Part shown: piece by piece, positions 1 to 14,473 of the stretch
How the letters are laid out: every line of letters starts with the position of its first letter
Numbering within the stretch: the first letter of the stretch is position 1
Source of the DNA: Anarhynchus alexandrinus
Taxonomy: Eukaryota > Chordata > Aves > Charadriiformes > Charadriidae
NCBI GenBank assembly: GCA_008711295.1
Contig: VUYV01000228.1
Coordinates: forward strand, 977,834 to 1,041,833
Direction of reading: 5' to 3'
DNA: 64,000 bases
Made by a program: the position numbers and the translations under genes
Notes under the pieces: model-generated
What the model saw: the letters and a program-made list of their open reading frames with translations, nothing else
What the model was told of the DNA's origin: nothing
Database searches by the model: none

Positions 1-935
1 GTTGCTCTTTCCTTGTCCACTGCCGCTGTAACCCCTTCATAAAAGGCCACCAAATTTGTTCAGGCATGACTTCCCCTTGGTGAAGCCATGCTGGCTGCCA
101 CCAATCACCTCCTTATTTTCTATGTGCATTTCCAGGAGAATCTGCTCCATGATCTTGCTGGGCACAGAGGTGAGACTGACTGGCCTGTAGTTCCCTGGGT
201 CTTCCTTATTTCCCTTTTTGAAAATATGGTTTATGTTTTTCCTTTTCCAGTCAGCAGGAACCTCACCAGACTGCCACGACTTCTCAAATATGATGGATAG
301 TGGCTTAGCAACTTCATCTGCCAGTTCCCTCAGGACCCGCGGATGTATCTCATCGGGTCCCATGGACTTGTGCACCTTCAGGTTCCTCAGGTGGCCTCGT
401 ACTTGATCTTCACCTACAGTGGGCGGTTCTTCATTTTCCCAGTCCTCACCTTTGCCTTCTGCATCATGGGCAGTGTAGCTGCAGTCTTCGCCAGTGAAGA
501 CTGAGAGCTCTGTCTCTGTCCTGGGTAACCAGTTCTTGCGTTTCCTTCCAGAGAGGGCCCACATCTTCCCTAGTCTTTCTTTTCTCGCTGACATACTCAT
601 AGAAGTATTTTTCTTTGTCTTACTGTCCCTGGCCAGATTTAATTCAATCGGGGCTTTAGCTTGCCTAACCTGATCCGTGGCTGCTCGAACAATTCCTCTG
701 TATTCCTCCCAGGCTACCCGCCCCTGTTTCCACCCCCTATAGGCCTCCTTTTTACTTTTGATCATGTTCAGGAGCTCCTTGTTCGTCCATGCAGGCCTCC
801 TGGCTTTTCTGCCTGCCACATTCTTTGTAGGGATGCATCGCTCCTGAGCTTGGAGGAGGCAATCCTTGAATATTAACCAACTTTCTTGGGCCCTTTTTCC
901 CTCCAGCGCTTCATCCCATGGCACCATACCAAGCA
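1..935 (-). mobile_element. CR1 LINE fragment, open at left edge of window
   Basis: This is a truncated CR1 non-LTR retrotransposon read on the minus strand. A frame of 296 codons (927 to 37) matches the linker and N-terminal half of the CR1 reverse transcriptase. It shows the CR1 blocks [29 protein letters not shown] and [11 protein letters not shown]. From about position 60 leftward the match continues in a shifted frame into the segment before RT motif A, so the element runs out of the window. The right (5') end is an ordinary CR1 5' truncation just past the VPWDE block. The stretch between ARRPAW and the DWENEEPP block is scrambled relative to other CR1 copies, suggesting small indels. 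It is not functional. The subfamily cannot be named without a repeat library. Confidence 0.93.
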
Positions 936-3900
936 GATTCTTCTTTTACTTATTAATAATATGATTCTACTTGAGATTTTCCCATTAGTTTTACGGATAA
1001 TTCAGCACAGGGCTAAAAAATATCAAAGGACTAAACTGAAAAGAGTATTTGGCACGGACTGGTGCACAGCATAGCATAGAGGGGATGCATTTCTGTATCT
1101 CTGAATTGTTCTGAAAGCATGAAAGGATATCTCTGGGCCCTCCAGCTGAGATGAAACACTAAAAAGCTCAGAAAACCATTTCTTGTCAATGGTAGGTAAG
1201 ATGCAGAGATGTTTGCAATGTCATGCAGACTTCAGGAGTGAAAGACAGTTCACACAGATGTGAAACAGGCAAAAAGACCTCCATGGAAGCATATTTTTTG
1301 AGCAGGCAACAGCCAGATCTGACTTTATTTTTTCTCTGTTTTTCTGAATGAGAGCATATTTTTGACTGACCTTTCATGGATTATAAGTGATACTCATTTC
1401 AAGTTATGCTGTAGGGACAACTTTCTTAAGTGCCATCATAGTTTAAGGGGTTCTTCACTGGCTTAACTTTACAGACAGAAGCAATCCTATTTTACTTGTG
1501 CATAAAATTACTTAATATGAGAACATTCACAGAATAGTACCTAAGTTGGTAGGAGGCTTCTTATAGCAAACTTGACTTTGATATGTCTCTGCAGTTCTAA
1601 CGTATTTTGTTACAGAACAAACTATTGCATTTAGAAATGGTACTTAAAGTATGTTTCTGGAACAGTCTGCATTTTATAAAACAAAAATGAAGCATGGTTT
1701 CGTAGCTGACTTTAACTATCTGAAACATCAGCACTCAAGCTGGTTTGGAAAACAGCAAAGGATGAAACTTTTCTGTTGTTAAGATGAACTTGAAAATATA
1801 TACATATGCATTATTATTTACTGGATAAAGTTTATTGAGAGAGCAGATACCAGAAACATATTTTGGAAAAACAAGGTATTCAAGATACAACAAGCATTCC
1901 AGTACAGCACAGCTATCCACATTTACAGAAACTCAGCTCAAGTACCAAAAGCAATAGCCACCTCTATAGTACCTCTAACACATTTCGGTATCCCATCATG
2001 AAGTCATAATTCCTTTTTGATAGGAATTGTAATCTCTACTTAATACACCAGGAGAATGTTCTGCAAAACCTACCTCCCACACCTGACATTTGGGCTACAG
2101 TTCAAATGCAAACCTCTTCCCACTTCTCTTGTCGGTACATAAGCAAAGAATGATTCAACCTCCTGTCACATCCATGCTTTCCTAAATCTATCTCACACCA
2201 ACTATTACATTGCACATAAAATCTTCTTACACCATATCCATAATACACCAAAAATTAAACAGAATTCAGAATATCTGTTCATGCAATAACTGAGCCCTAC
2301 CAGAGATTTATTCCTACCCACCTCCCCATAAGTGGCTAGGAGCTTCCCTAGACTTAGAGATAACAACTGCAGATCCCAAAGTGTTATCACAGTTTTTATC
2401 TGCAGTCCTGAAGGACTCTGTTACCCTAGATATTCACTTTGCAGATCAGATGGACACGTACACATGACTCTTATCTACATCAGTGTCGGAAGAGGGCATG
2501 GATAGTTGTTTTTCTGTTCTGTTTTATTCCTTTGGAGGCTGCTGCTAGTCGACTTGCATTACAGAAATTTCCATACAGGTCCCAAAGATGGAGAATTATC
2601 CAGGTTATATGACCAGATTAGCTCTGTTTGAAAATTCTGAAAACATTCCCATTTCTAATTTTTCATCTTTTGTCATGTAAAAGCTCAGATTAAGAATATT
2701 TTTATTTACAAATCATAATGTTATTTTTCTTTCTTCTTTACCAAAACAAGTTCTATCTAGATTTTTATCTATCACTTACCTAAAATGTAATCTGGACGGA
2801 CCACTGAAATTTTGCAAGATGTATTAACTGAAAAATAGCGCATTTAAGGTACGACATGTCCTGCCTAAAAGGCAAGAAAATGTAAAAACAGACTGGGTAT
2901 GCTCTACACCAAATTATTTTGTTGCCATTTCCTGTAGTACACACAATATCACTATCAGATGCAAGGAAATATAAATTGAACAGAGATTGCCTCTGGCCTG
3001 AGAGCTCTCAAGCATTTACGTAACCCCTTAAATCACACTGACTGAAAGCATTAGAGGCTCAAGTCCATGCATTTTGCTGTTTCAATACTTCTACAGGTAT
3101 AATAGGCTGTTCATTAACTGAAGAGCACTTCACAAAGAGTAAGCACTAAGTATTGGAGCATCCTGGTTAAAGCTTCTGTAATCTTTTCAAATGGTATTCT
3201 CAGTACTTCTCCTGGTCCCAACATCATTTCCTTCTTCCTATAACAATATGGGGAGATTTCAGCTGGAAAATGTTGCTGTAATACAGTTGTCTTTTCACTG
3301 GACAGCAGAATTTGAGCTAGAAAGTCTTTGTTTCACGTTTTGTAGTAAAATATCTATTCAGCAAGCAGATGAGGTAGTCTCAGTTTCTTTCACATCACTT
3401 CAAAAGGATGTTAGGACTTAAAGTAATCATGCTGCAAGTGTGTAATCAGTGCCTCAGCATCTTAAAGTAGGTAAGAATCACTGGAAGAAGCCAAGGGCAA
3501 GATATAACAAGCATCCCTGGAAAATATTGATGTCTACATCCCCTATTCCCAAAGGCGCAGATAATACATGCTGTTAAGAGCAAGAAGAGAAAACAAGATA
3601 GCAGTGCTCTCTATCCATTAAGATATCCAACTGGGAAATTTGTGCAGGGTGGGGGTTCATGTGAACAAGCTGATTGTGAAGGACGTGATGTGACAGTGCT
3701 TGATATATGTTTGGTGGGTAAGCCAGGTCAGCGGCAGCAGCTGGCATCCCTACCTGCCAGCATATCACCCCATTCTTGAGGCTGCTGACACACTGCAGCA
3801 CTGGCAGAATGGCTCACACCTCAGCCTCCGAGCTATGCAGTCCAGCGCTCAGCAGACTTGTAGCGACTAAGATCAAAGCCAGTATGCTATAACAAGCTGT

Positions 3901-4269
3901 TCAGCACTTCCAGAGCTGACTCGTGTGTCATTCATCTGTCTGTCTTCTGAAGGTGGTGGGAGGAGGACAGGGAGATCTGGTGCCCATAGCTAATCAGCTC
4001 CTGGCTGCATGCCTTTATGCAAGTGCAACCAAAGGAGTTTATCTGAAACTTTACCAAGGCTTCAAATTGCTTTGACTCCAGATAGTGCCAGGAGCCACAC
4101 ACACATACAAATGACACATACAAATAAAGACGTTAGAGCATCATCAGCATGTACATATGGACACCCTAAAAGGGTTCTGAAAAACAACACGTACATGGGT
4201 GATGTACTTTAGAAGGTGGAATCTCTCACTAAGCTCTCTGTAAAAAGGTTACAAGGTCTTGGGGACACT
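936..4269. other. AT-rich non-coding stretch, nothing recognised
   Basis: I see no exon with flanking splice signals, no RNA gene and no recognisable repeat here. The open frames are short (under 80 codons), lack family resemblance and sit in AT-rich sequence. Confidence 0.6.
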
Positions 4270-4792
4270 TTGTATAAACAATGCATGCCTTGCTAATGAA
4301 TATACCCTTGAAGAAGAACAAAAGTCAGATAAAAGGGGAACATCCCACCGCAAGAGGTGCCAAAACCCAGCCAAAAACCAGACAACTGCTAAAAGAAGCA
4401 TAAAGCCAAGAAAGATCAGCAGTAACTGGGGGAAAGGTAAAGGTGGCAGGGAGAGATCACAACCACCAACTCAACTAGAGACTGAACAGACCTACCCACC
4501 GGCACTGTATTGGAGCATGCAGACATCAATTAAAGGACATTGTAGTTTTAAATGAAAGCAAGAGACTGTACTAACCAATAGAAATTGTTAAGGTACTAAT
4601 GAAGAATTGTAACTAAAGGTGTGTATTTCTGTGTTTTGAACCACATGAATATCTCGAGGAGTTTGTAGATGGGTGTGCTAGTTTTGCACCTAGCACCCAT
4701 CTCTGCACAGAAACTATATAAAGAAATAACTCTGCTCTGTGTGTATATTGGCATCTTGCACACCAGGTAAAGGATCCCGCTGTGGGACTACA
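4270..4792 (+). mobile_element. Probable solo LTR of an endogenous retrovirus
   Basis: The segment has the order expected of a retroviral LTR on the plus strand. A CCAAT box lies at 4575-4579. A TATATAAA box at 4715-4722 follows a run reading CACCCATCTCTGCACAG. A polyadenylation-like AAATAA lies right after the TATA box (about 4724). A CT/GT-rich R-U5-like tail ends near GGGACTACA at 4792. No gag, pol or env reading frame follows, so a solo LTR is the simplest reading. Both outer ends are approximate, and I could not find a clear target-site duplication. Family assignment (ERVL or ERVK type) is not possible by eye. It could instead be an unrelated promoter-like sequence. Confidence 0.5.
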
Positions 4793-7700
4793 TGTGCACA
4801 AAGCTGCTTCCAACACATTATTTAGGAAATGTCTGAGGACATCAGCCAGCTGGCTGATAGTTGGACCAGAAAATATACTAAGTAATACCAGATAGCCAGA
4901 AAACACTGCAGTTAGAATAGAACTGGTTATATCTAGAAATGCTGAAAATTAGCAGGACTTGAGATGGGATGAAATGCATACAGAAGGGCAAAATGGAAAA
5001 AAGACTAAACCTAAAATGACAGACATGGGCTTTTTGTTCTTCTTTACGCACTTAAATATAGTACATCAATTATAGTTATACTCATTTTGGGGCTGAAGTA
5101 ATATAATGTGCCTTAATGCAACTATGCGTCTCAAACCTTTACATCATCATGTTTAATTCTTCAAGAACTGAATACTAATTTTCTTACTGAGGAAAATGAT
5201 TTTGAAGGTAATTTGGATTTCCTAGTTTGACCACACACATGCAGCAGGCAATGGTATGAGTTAGAAATCCTTGACAGCTTTTCATTTCAAGAACGGCCCT
5301 GGTGATGTCTACTGCCATTTTCTATCAAATGTTGGTTTTTCAATGTGATTTAGAGAGATATGAGGAGTTGTTCATATCCTCATATGAACACAGCAATCGT
5401 GTCTTTTCCTAAACCCTAATACACCAAACCTATGAATGACAAAGAACTTTGCAGACTACCATTCTTGGCTGGAGGGGAGGATGTTTTTGAGACTGAGTCC
5501 TTGCTTATTATCCACCAACTGAATCCACCTTCTGTTAGCTAGATTACTGAACACTGCCCCTTAACTTTTATGATACTTCAACATATGGTCAAAACAAGGA
5601 ATTTACGTGCCCACACCAAAATCTGCTTTGATGCAGTTCTCTGCCAACTCTGCCTACGTACAGGCTGCTGCTGCACAGCCGTAGCATTTGGAGCTTCTGG
5701 CATAACATGCCATCCAGCTAACATCCCTGCATTGTTATTTTATTATGCAGAACACCATCAATGCTATATTAACTTTCAAAACTCCTAAATGGGTGCCTTG
5801 ACACTGGAATCATAAAAAAAAAAATATTACCTAGCCATTACTAAGTGCAGGCACACTTCAGAAATTTGTAAAAGAGAATGCCAAAAATTTGAAAGACCCT
5901 GGCTCTGTATTTGCTAAGTTGCAGCACAGCTGCAAAATACCCTTCAGCACAGGCAAATAGAACTATTACAGACTGCTTCGGTGCACCTCTCTAACTACCT
6001 CTTTGCTTACTTCGGCCAGCTAGATTTTTCTCTTATCCAGCACAACTAGCCAACATATGCTGCACTTATCCTCATTCTCTGTCTCCTACCGGCACAGCTA
6101 AGGCTTGGTTATACCTGCTGCTGCTGTCTCTACATTCATAAGGAGGATCAACGTGGACGAGCTCATAGTCTCTCTCTCAGAAGAGCGAGCTGCGTTTCAC
6201 ATCCTCCTCACTGGCAGCAGAAGCAGGAAGACCAGTTTCTGAGCTCTCAGCTGGCCATTTGTCCCAGATACTTGTTTTGAGACAGCTTTTGGTTTTGTTT
6301 GGTCTTCAATCTTGGCTTGTCCAGATTCACTTTTACATTCCTGAGAAGCCTGTAATCAGCTCAGCAAGGTCAAAGTGGGATGCAAGAGAGAGCAGAACAA
6401 ACATGTAGCTGCAGCCCATCAAGTAAGCAAGGGCATATTGGGTGCCCCGAGCGCTGCTTTTGAAGGAGAGAAGTGAAAAAGAAGGCAATGGTCTTTCCAC
6501 CCTTCCTCTGCCATTCAATGCCTTTGTATTTTTTCTAAGCAGCCGCCCTTTTGTTCAGGTATTAATGCTATGCACATTCAGCAAGTAAGTGTCCGGCACA
6601 GAAAACTGAGTAAGTACAAAGTTATTCACGTGAGCAATGCCCACAGTCCCAGCAGATTCAGTGAAGGTATTCAGGCATTTAAGATATTAATGTGACTATT
6701 TGTCAGATGAAACCTAAACTGAGATTGGTTTGAAATTTGATGCAGCAGTGTCTCAGCATGTATCTCAGATGTAGAGAAAAATTAAACCAGCAGGAGTCAG
6801 TTAAAAAGTGCCAACATTTTCACATTCCCAAACAAGTATCCTTTAAATGCGTCTTTGCTCACAACACATAGGCTTAAAATGTATATAGATTTACAATATC
6901 TTTGCAAAGCCTTAAAAGAGATTTTCTCTTTACCAAACAAAACTCACTTCTTATAACAGCAGTTTGTTTTGTCAGTGCAATGTAATCCCATAGCAGAAAG
7001 AATACCTTGTCAAGACTAACATGGTCATGATCAACTTATTCATAAACCTGAAAGGAACATTCTTGATCAAGATTCAGACCAGCACAAGGCTACTCCGGCT
7101 GTACAGATAATTACAGGCTGTGCAAAATTTGTACATGGCACCTGTCAGAGGAATTACACCAGCGGGAATGCACATGGGCAGACATTTCTGTTAGGTATTT
7201 CATTACTTGAGCATTCTTTCTACAGAATAAGTTCTTACTGCAACACTTCTGGCATAACAAAGGAAAAGTTGCTACCTTTTATCCTATTAAATTCTTCTTC
7301 AAACTGCTATTATCATTACATTATTATTTTATGTTCCTCTACGGTGTTTTTCAATTCCAAAGCACTTTAAAAGATTAACAAAAAGTCTGCCCAAAGTAAA
7401 ATCATGTATGCCCAAAACATTTCTGGGAAAACCTAGAAATGAATACCAAAAGTTGGCAAAAATCAAGAAGGAAGAGTACAATCCTCAAAACAAGTAAGAA
7501 CAAATAACTTGCTGTTTTACAACTGCGTGGAGATTAATACAAGTTTTGCAAAAAATAAGGGGATGTTCTGGCCACATAAAAGTCTGTGAACTCCACTTGG
7601 GTCAAAAATTTACCCAGCAGTGGTGAACTGGCTGTTTTCTTCACTGGATGAGACCAATTGCATCACCCTATCTGCAGCATTGGTTAAGCATCGATCCAAA

Positions 7701-10700
7701 CTTCTTGTCTTCATCTCCTTTTGCAGCACTAAGCTATGCAAGTTTGCAAGGTCTGCCATGCATCTATTTCAATACCTCAGCACCGCTTAGGTTACTCAAT
7801 CTGAGTTGATTTCATCATTATCAGGAAGTACTTCACAGTCTCTCAACAGCAAGTTGCTCCGGCCTGCTCCAAGAGCCATCTGAAGTGTTATTTGTAAATT
7901 GCACACCTGTTCATGTGGCAGCACATCAAGGAATAAACAAGTGTTCATTCTTTGCTGGATTTCTTTTCAATTGTTTGAATTACACTTAGTCTTGTGATAA
8001 ATAATAATGCCAGAACAGTCTAACTACCTACCAATAGTCTGTGAATACATTAAGTAATTAGTCATTCTAATTGTATTTATGAAACTTTTTATAGATGCAT
8101 CAGAGATTCTGCTCTTCTGGGATAGAAGGCAGACTTTCCATTATGGTATCTAAATCTTTAAGTCCTTATTTGTTTAGAGGTTCTATAAAATTGCATTTTG
8201 TAACTTTTTATAGTTTTCAATACAGATCATACAGACTACAGCTGCAGTTTACTGATACTGACTGTTGCGTTCAAGTGGAAGGACTGAAATTTGGATGGTC
8301 TCTGTAGCTCCAGTGTTAGAGTTATAGGAAGAAAAAAAAAAAGTGTAACTGTGATTTTAAAACCTACCTAACACCAGGTATTGGACTGATACCCTGCTTC
8401 TGGTTAATAGGGAAGGATGCTGGAGTCCCATTCATCAAAAACAGAAAACTCTGGGCAGCAAGGAAGTTTTATGCTAGCAACAGTAGTGGAAGGAAGAAAT
8501 TTTTAACTTCATAAAGATGCTGCAGAAATAGGATTCCATTTCATTTTTGTAGCAATTCAAAAGGCAGTGCTCTCTTCTGAAAGTTTAGCTCCATGCTCTG
8601 CTGGATATTCTTGAACGCTGATGTTGCTTCACCCACCACCCAAAAAAAGCCAGAATCCCTTTTGCAACAGTACTCTCACAACTGCCATGCACATTCTCCC
8701 TCCCTCTGCTGTTTGGGACCTCTGCTAAAGCAGCCATTGACTTTCTTTGCCCTCTCTCAGAGGGCAAGGTTCTTTCTCCATCCTTTGCAGCCTTTCCTTC
8801 CTGTAGTTGCAGGCAACTTTTTTGATACTGACTTGAAAATTTGACACTCTCTGGACTTCCTAAAGTCCCCTTTACCAAAAATAACATCAGTTATGCTGAG
8901 CATACAGGAAGCAGACGTTGATTTGCAGCTATTTTCAGCAGTAAACTACATTTCCTTGTATTCTTTCAGGGTCTTGGATTGAAGAGAGATCTCTGAGATA
9001 TCTCTGCTTTCTAAGTCAGTCAAAACCAACACATGCTGGCCTGATCAGCTACTTCACTGCAAAACCATAAAGGCAATTTATTCTCACTTACATATCATCA
9101 TGATCACAGCTCACTGCTGGATCATTACCAGCATAAGTTCGAGAAGCATCAGTTCGAAAGTGCCAGTAGCAGCTCTATCACCTGCCAAGTTACCACCAAG
9201 AGAGCCCCAGAGATTTTTTTCATTATGTCTTGCAAAACCCCAGCATTTTACAGTCATTTCAAAGAAAGGTATTTCCAGGAGGTCACTGAACTTCCAGTCA
9301 CAGAGGGAGTATTACTGCCTTGAAAAACGCACTGTTACCATCTGCAGGCAGAACTTCCTCTCCTTCTTGATCCAATGCTATTTCAGACACTCAAACACCT
9401 ACTTACTCTCAGCTGCATTTCCCTAGTTCACACTGCTAATGTCCTTTAACATCTGCTTTGGAAGCGTGTGAAGATAAACCATACGAAGCACTCAGTAGAA
9501 AATTTAAAGGAAAAGAAAAGGAGTCCGGATGGGAGACAGTGAGGAAGTTGTTATGCTGTAAGTTCATCTCCAGCTCAGGAGGTTCCCTAACTTCAAAGTC
9601 ATACATCTCACCTGAAAGATAGGCAGAGGGATATTTATAACTGCCTTCCAGCTCCTGTAAAGTGCATGCTCACAGGTATTGGGAGTGGGCTTTTGGCCCG
9701 TTTGGTACAGAGGTTGATTCAGCGTCTCCCTTATATGATCCCTCTTACAGGAATAGGATATCAGCCTCTGCTTCCCAGCTCTGGGATAGATGTGGTCAGT
9801 AAGCAGGGATGCTTTGCAAGGGAACGGAGGGTAGGGTATGAAAGAGGAGAATGGAAACGGATAGTTCCTAACTTAGTTTGGTAAGATAGCAAGCATTGTA
9901 AGAGCGTGAGGAGGCTGTTGGGAATATTGGGTTGGGACTTTGGTATGAGAAAACTGTGACAGTAAAGTTTCTTGCCTGACTCACAAATATTTTGTTTGTT
10001 CTCAAGTCACAGAATCTCAACTTTTGCAATATACAGAAACAATGTAGCTTTGGTTTTCCCTATGATTACATATTGAATTTCAGCTGCGTTTTGCATGAAA
10101 ATTCTATGGTGAATAAGTAGTTACAAAGGAATCACATAGATGGAAGAAAATAATTTTGATAAGCCAGTCAACAGAGTGCCTCGAGAGTCAAGTTATAGAA
10201 AATGTGAGATTTCAGACAATGCTGCAAAACCTCTTGTGGTGTTCTTTTTTTAATTTCAAGACTATATGAAAGCATGATTCTATTTGCCATTTCATTCAAT
10301 TTTTACACAGTTTGCTGAGAAAAGATAAAGAAACCAAATATAGTGGTATGGTACATCATTGCTGTATAAATACATAAGGCACATAATCTTTCCCATGTCA
10401 GCATTATCCCACTGAAAATACAGTTATTTAAAAAGTAAGTCACTTTGGCTGTTTTGGTCAGAGGAAACTATGCAAACTGAAAAAATAGAAAAGACAATAA
10501 CATTCCTGTGAGGTTTTCAAATGACAGAATTAGAGCGATTGTAACTTCAAGTTGGATGCAACACTTTGTTCTGATCAGGAATTCCCATACAAATGGGGAC
10601 TCTTACAATGTCTCTCACTGCAAGAAGTCTATTCTTGGGCATACAGCTGAAAAATGGGTTGATGAGGCTTCTTTATTTGATAATAAAATGTCAAAACACT

Positions 10701-11073
10701 TTAAAATATTGTCTGTTAAAAACAAAGGAAAAATATTAGTATAAGGACAAAGACAGGTTTCCTTTTTCTACCCAGTATAAATAGGTGAAAATATTGCCAC
10801 AAATAAAAATACTCTTTTCCTTGAGAATGCATGAGTTGAATAAGATGACACATTTATGTTCTTATTTTGCAAAATTTTGTCATAATGCATAAAATATGAT
10901 CATCAAGAAAAAGGATGAACTTAACTTTCTAAGAAGGTAAAATGGCAAAATCTTACTCATGCATTTACAGATGGATCTTTGTGTTTGCAGTGGAAAACCC
11001 AATGGGTAAAATTTAGCCCTTGTATTTTCTGAGTCACTGCAGCAATCACCAGTAAGTACTAAATTCCAAAAAA
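4793..11073. other. Non-coding stretch, nothing recognised
   Basis: About 6.3 kb of AT-rich sequence. Short frames occur at 8585-8887 (minus) and 9100-9426 (plus), but they have no recognisable domain and no splice context that would support an exon. No CR1 3' end was found here. Confidence 0.55.
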
Positions 11074-12275
11074 CATAGAATCATAGAATGGTTAGAGTTG
11101 GACAGGACCTTAAAGATCATGTAGTTCAAACCCTCCTGCCGTAGGCAGGGACACCTCCCACTAGACCAGGTTGCTCAAAGCCCCATCCAGCCTGGCCCTG
11201 AACACCTCCAGGGATGGGGCATCTACAACTTCTCTGGGCAACCTGTTTCAGTGCCTCACCGCCACCACCATAAAGAATTTCTTCCTAATATTTAATCTAA
11301 ATGTACCCTCTTTCAGTTTAAAACCATTACCCCTCATCCTATTGTTACACTGTCTGATAAAGAGTCCCTCTCCACCTTTCCTGTAGGCCCCCTTTAAGTA
11401 CTGGAAAGCCGCTATAAGGTCTCCCTGGAGCCTTCTCTTCTCCAGGCTGAACAACCCCAACTCTCTCAGCCTTTCCTCACAGGAGAGGTGCTCCAGCCCT
11501 CTGATCATCTCTGTGGCCCTCCTCTGGACCTGCTCCAACAAGTCCATATTTTTCTTATATTGAGGGCCCAAAGCTGGACATAGGAAATTATTCCAGGTGG
11601 TGTCTCACGAGAGCAGAGTAGAGGGGCAGAATCATCTCCCTTGATCTGCTGGCCAAGCTTGTTTTGATGCAGCCCAGGGTGCAGTTGGCATTCTGGACTG
11701 CAAGTGCACATTGCTGGCTCATGTTGAGCTTCTCATCCACCAACACCCCCAAGTCCTTCTCCTCAGGGCTGCTCTCAATCCATTCTCTGCCCAGTCTGTG
11801 TTTGTGCATGGGATTGCCATGACCCACATGCAGGACCTTGCACTTGGCCTTGTTGAACTTCATGAGGTTTGCATAGGCCCACTTCTCAAGCCTGTCAAGA
11901 TCCCTCTGGATGGCATACCTTCCCTCCAGCATGTCGACCATGCCACACAGCTTGGTGTTGTCAGCAAACTTGCTGAGGGTACACTCAATCCCACTGTCCA
12001 TATCGCCAACAATGTTAAATAGTACCAGGCCCAGTACCGACCCCTGTGGAACACCACTCGTCACTGCTCGCCACCTGGACATCGAGCTGTTGACCACAAC
12101 TCATTGAGTGCGGCCATCCAATCAATTCCTTACCCACCGAGTGGTCCATCTGTCAAAACCATGTCTCTCCAATTTAGAGACAAGGATGTCTTGCGGGACA
12201 ATGTCAAATGCCTTGCACAAGTCCAGGTAGATGATGTCAGTTGCTCTTCCCCTATCCACCAATGCTATAACACCG
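11074..12275 (-). mobile_element. CR1 LINE, 3' portion (about 1.2 kb)
   Basis: The element runs on the minus strand. Its 3' terminus, seen on the plus strand as ATAGAATCATAGAATGG, starts at 11,074. The body encodes the C-terminal half of the CR1 reverse transcriptase and the thumb/tail region in at least two frames (12,097-11,588 and 11,571-11,248). Motif B' reads [10 protein letters not shown]. The catalytic block reads FADNTK where active CR1 has FADDTK, so the second aspartate is lost. The 5' truncation lies near 12,275, just upstream of RT motif A. The terminal repeat and the wording of the 3' UTR match the copy at 34,684, suggesting the same subfamily. Confidence 0.95.
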
Positions 12276-14473
12276 TTCAACATTACCAATTGGACTGTGA
12301 AGGTGAGACATACAATATAGTGTGTCTATTGTCACAGCATGACAAAGAAACCACTGTGATTCATAATTACCTTTATATTACAAATAGTGAGTAATCATTC
12401 TCCACAGCAATATGAGGATTTCTGAGGGGAAAGAATAGATTTGTCTCTTTCTGCTCCATTCAGAGATGAGTATTCTTCTGAATAATTTTAATTTTTAATT
12501 TTATGATTGCTTTGTGGAACAATTGTGCTTGTCAAAATTATGCTTTATGGCTGATATTTTTGTACAGCTTAAAGGGCTGAATTATTTTACAGTGTTCAAG
12601 AACCTTTCTTTTTTAATGTTCCCAGTAAAACTAAGGCATAGTGGTTTTTGGCAGCACTGAGCACTTCTACAGTATGACAGAGGCCACAGAGCTCTCTACT
12701 TTGCAGTACCTAGAAAAAACTGCCATTTTACTGACCCAAGACTGGCAATACACAGAGAAGAATGTCAGCTTTTAAAGCATGTATACCTCAGTGGACTACA
12801 CCTCTACTTAAAATAAAACAAAACCACAAACAATTTTCAATATCAAAAACATCCGCTTTTTCATAAGTCCATTGCCAAATCACTTCAAAACATCATTTAC
12901 CAATGATGTTTGCATATAGGAGACTCCTCATTACCAGTGGTTCATGCTATGTTCTGACAGCATATAATGTGGCATCTCTTGCTATTTGAAAAAAATGCAT
13001 TCCAGTTTGATTCCTATGGGGCATGATACAAGATCAGATGGGTTTTGGATTTTCAGACTACAGCAATTGCTGTTTTTCATTCCCCTAGGAATTAGGCTCA
13101 ATGATGCCAAGACTCCAAGGATTGTAGACTTTTTCCAGAAATCATCTTTCACATTCTTGAACTTCAGCTATTCACACACTTTTGCCCTTGCATTTCTTAA
13201 TGCATTTATTCTTAAATGCATTAATTAAAAAGACAATTTAAAAATAGGCTTTTTAACTAATCTCCTGTAAACAAGTGAGTATTCACTGTTCAGAAAGAAA
13301 TTCTGTACATCTATTTTAACACTATATAAGTTAATTTAGTTTTCACATGTTATTATAGTTCTTCTGCCAAGAGAAGCTGTGAAGCTTCTTCTTATATCTC
13401 ACCAAATATAACTCTAATTTTGATTTGGAATGTAGGGGTTTTAAACAACCAGTAATGGCCAATGGCCCATTTTTAATGGGCTTTATTATCAAGGCTACAG
13501 AAAAAAAAAGGCAAGTAAGAGTAACTGCCATAAACTCCAATCTCTTCTCCTTTTCAGGGACATTTTAGTTTAGGGATCTTCGGAATTTTTTTTGTTTTGA
13601 AGAAAAATAGTTTAAGGCAAGTCAGTCCTCCTCTGTAGACCACTAAGTGTTAGCCAAACATTTATTACTAATCTATAAACAGTTGGATGATCACATGATT
13701 CTTGCTGTTTTCCTTGTTAATAGATGTAAATCCCAAAACAAATGGGTAGAGGCAATTAATGGAAAAGAACTAGACAGTAAGATTTATAATTTTCAGAAAA
13801 GACTAAGGTAACACATGACGTAAGCACGCCAAGAATACACTAAGTACTAGTTTAACATGGTTATCTCTGAAGTTGTCACAGTAGTACAGGGCTGTTGTGG
13901 GACTGCAAAAAAGGAGATGAAGATACACAAAATAATATGATCCACAGAGTTATCAAAGTTTTCTTACAAGTACCTTGTAGTCCATATGAAGAGATAATTA
14001 AAATTAGACAGGAAAAATCCAAGCCAAAGTGCCATATTTCTTTCTTCCAAGTTGTTTTCATAATTACTACGTGAACGCAATTCTTGTTTTAAGCAAAATC
14101 CAGTACAAAGTGGAAAGAAGCTAAATTTACAAAGGAGATATTCCAACTTTAGTTATAGACCAATGAACCAAGATGTTGTATGGTAAATTGAATCACAACT
14201 GTGTGAAGTCTTCTGTCTTGTATAAAGACCTTGTGACGATTATAATAAATCATATTTAACAGCTGCTGGGTGAAATTTCATTTTGGGCTTGGTACCTGTT
14301 CAGACTGTGACATAAAACAACAAGGAAATACATTCTTTCTCATTCCCATATGCTTTTAAAGATGTTGGGAATTTCACAAATTTGTTTAATGCTTGCAAAT
14401 TTTCTCTACAGCTACTTCTTCTATAATGACATATCTATACCAAAAGTGATATTTGCTTGTATGATCAATCAGT
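12276..14473. other. AT-rich non-coding stretch
   Basis: No exon, RNA gene or repeat was recognised. Frames are short and AT-driven. Confidence 0.6.

Noticed and set aside
8585..9426. Frames of 100 and 108 codons as possible small genes
   Set aside because: No domain, no signal sequence, no supporting splice or promoter features; length is unremarkable for 64 kb.
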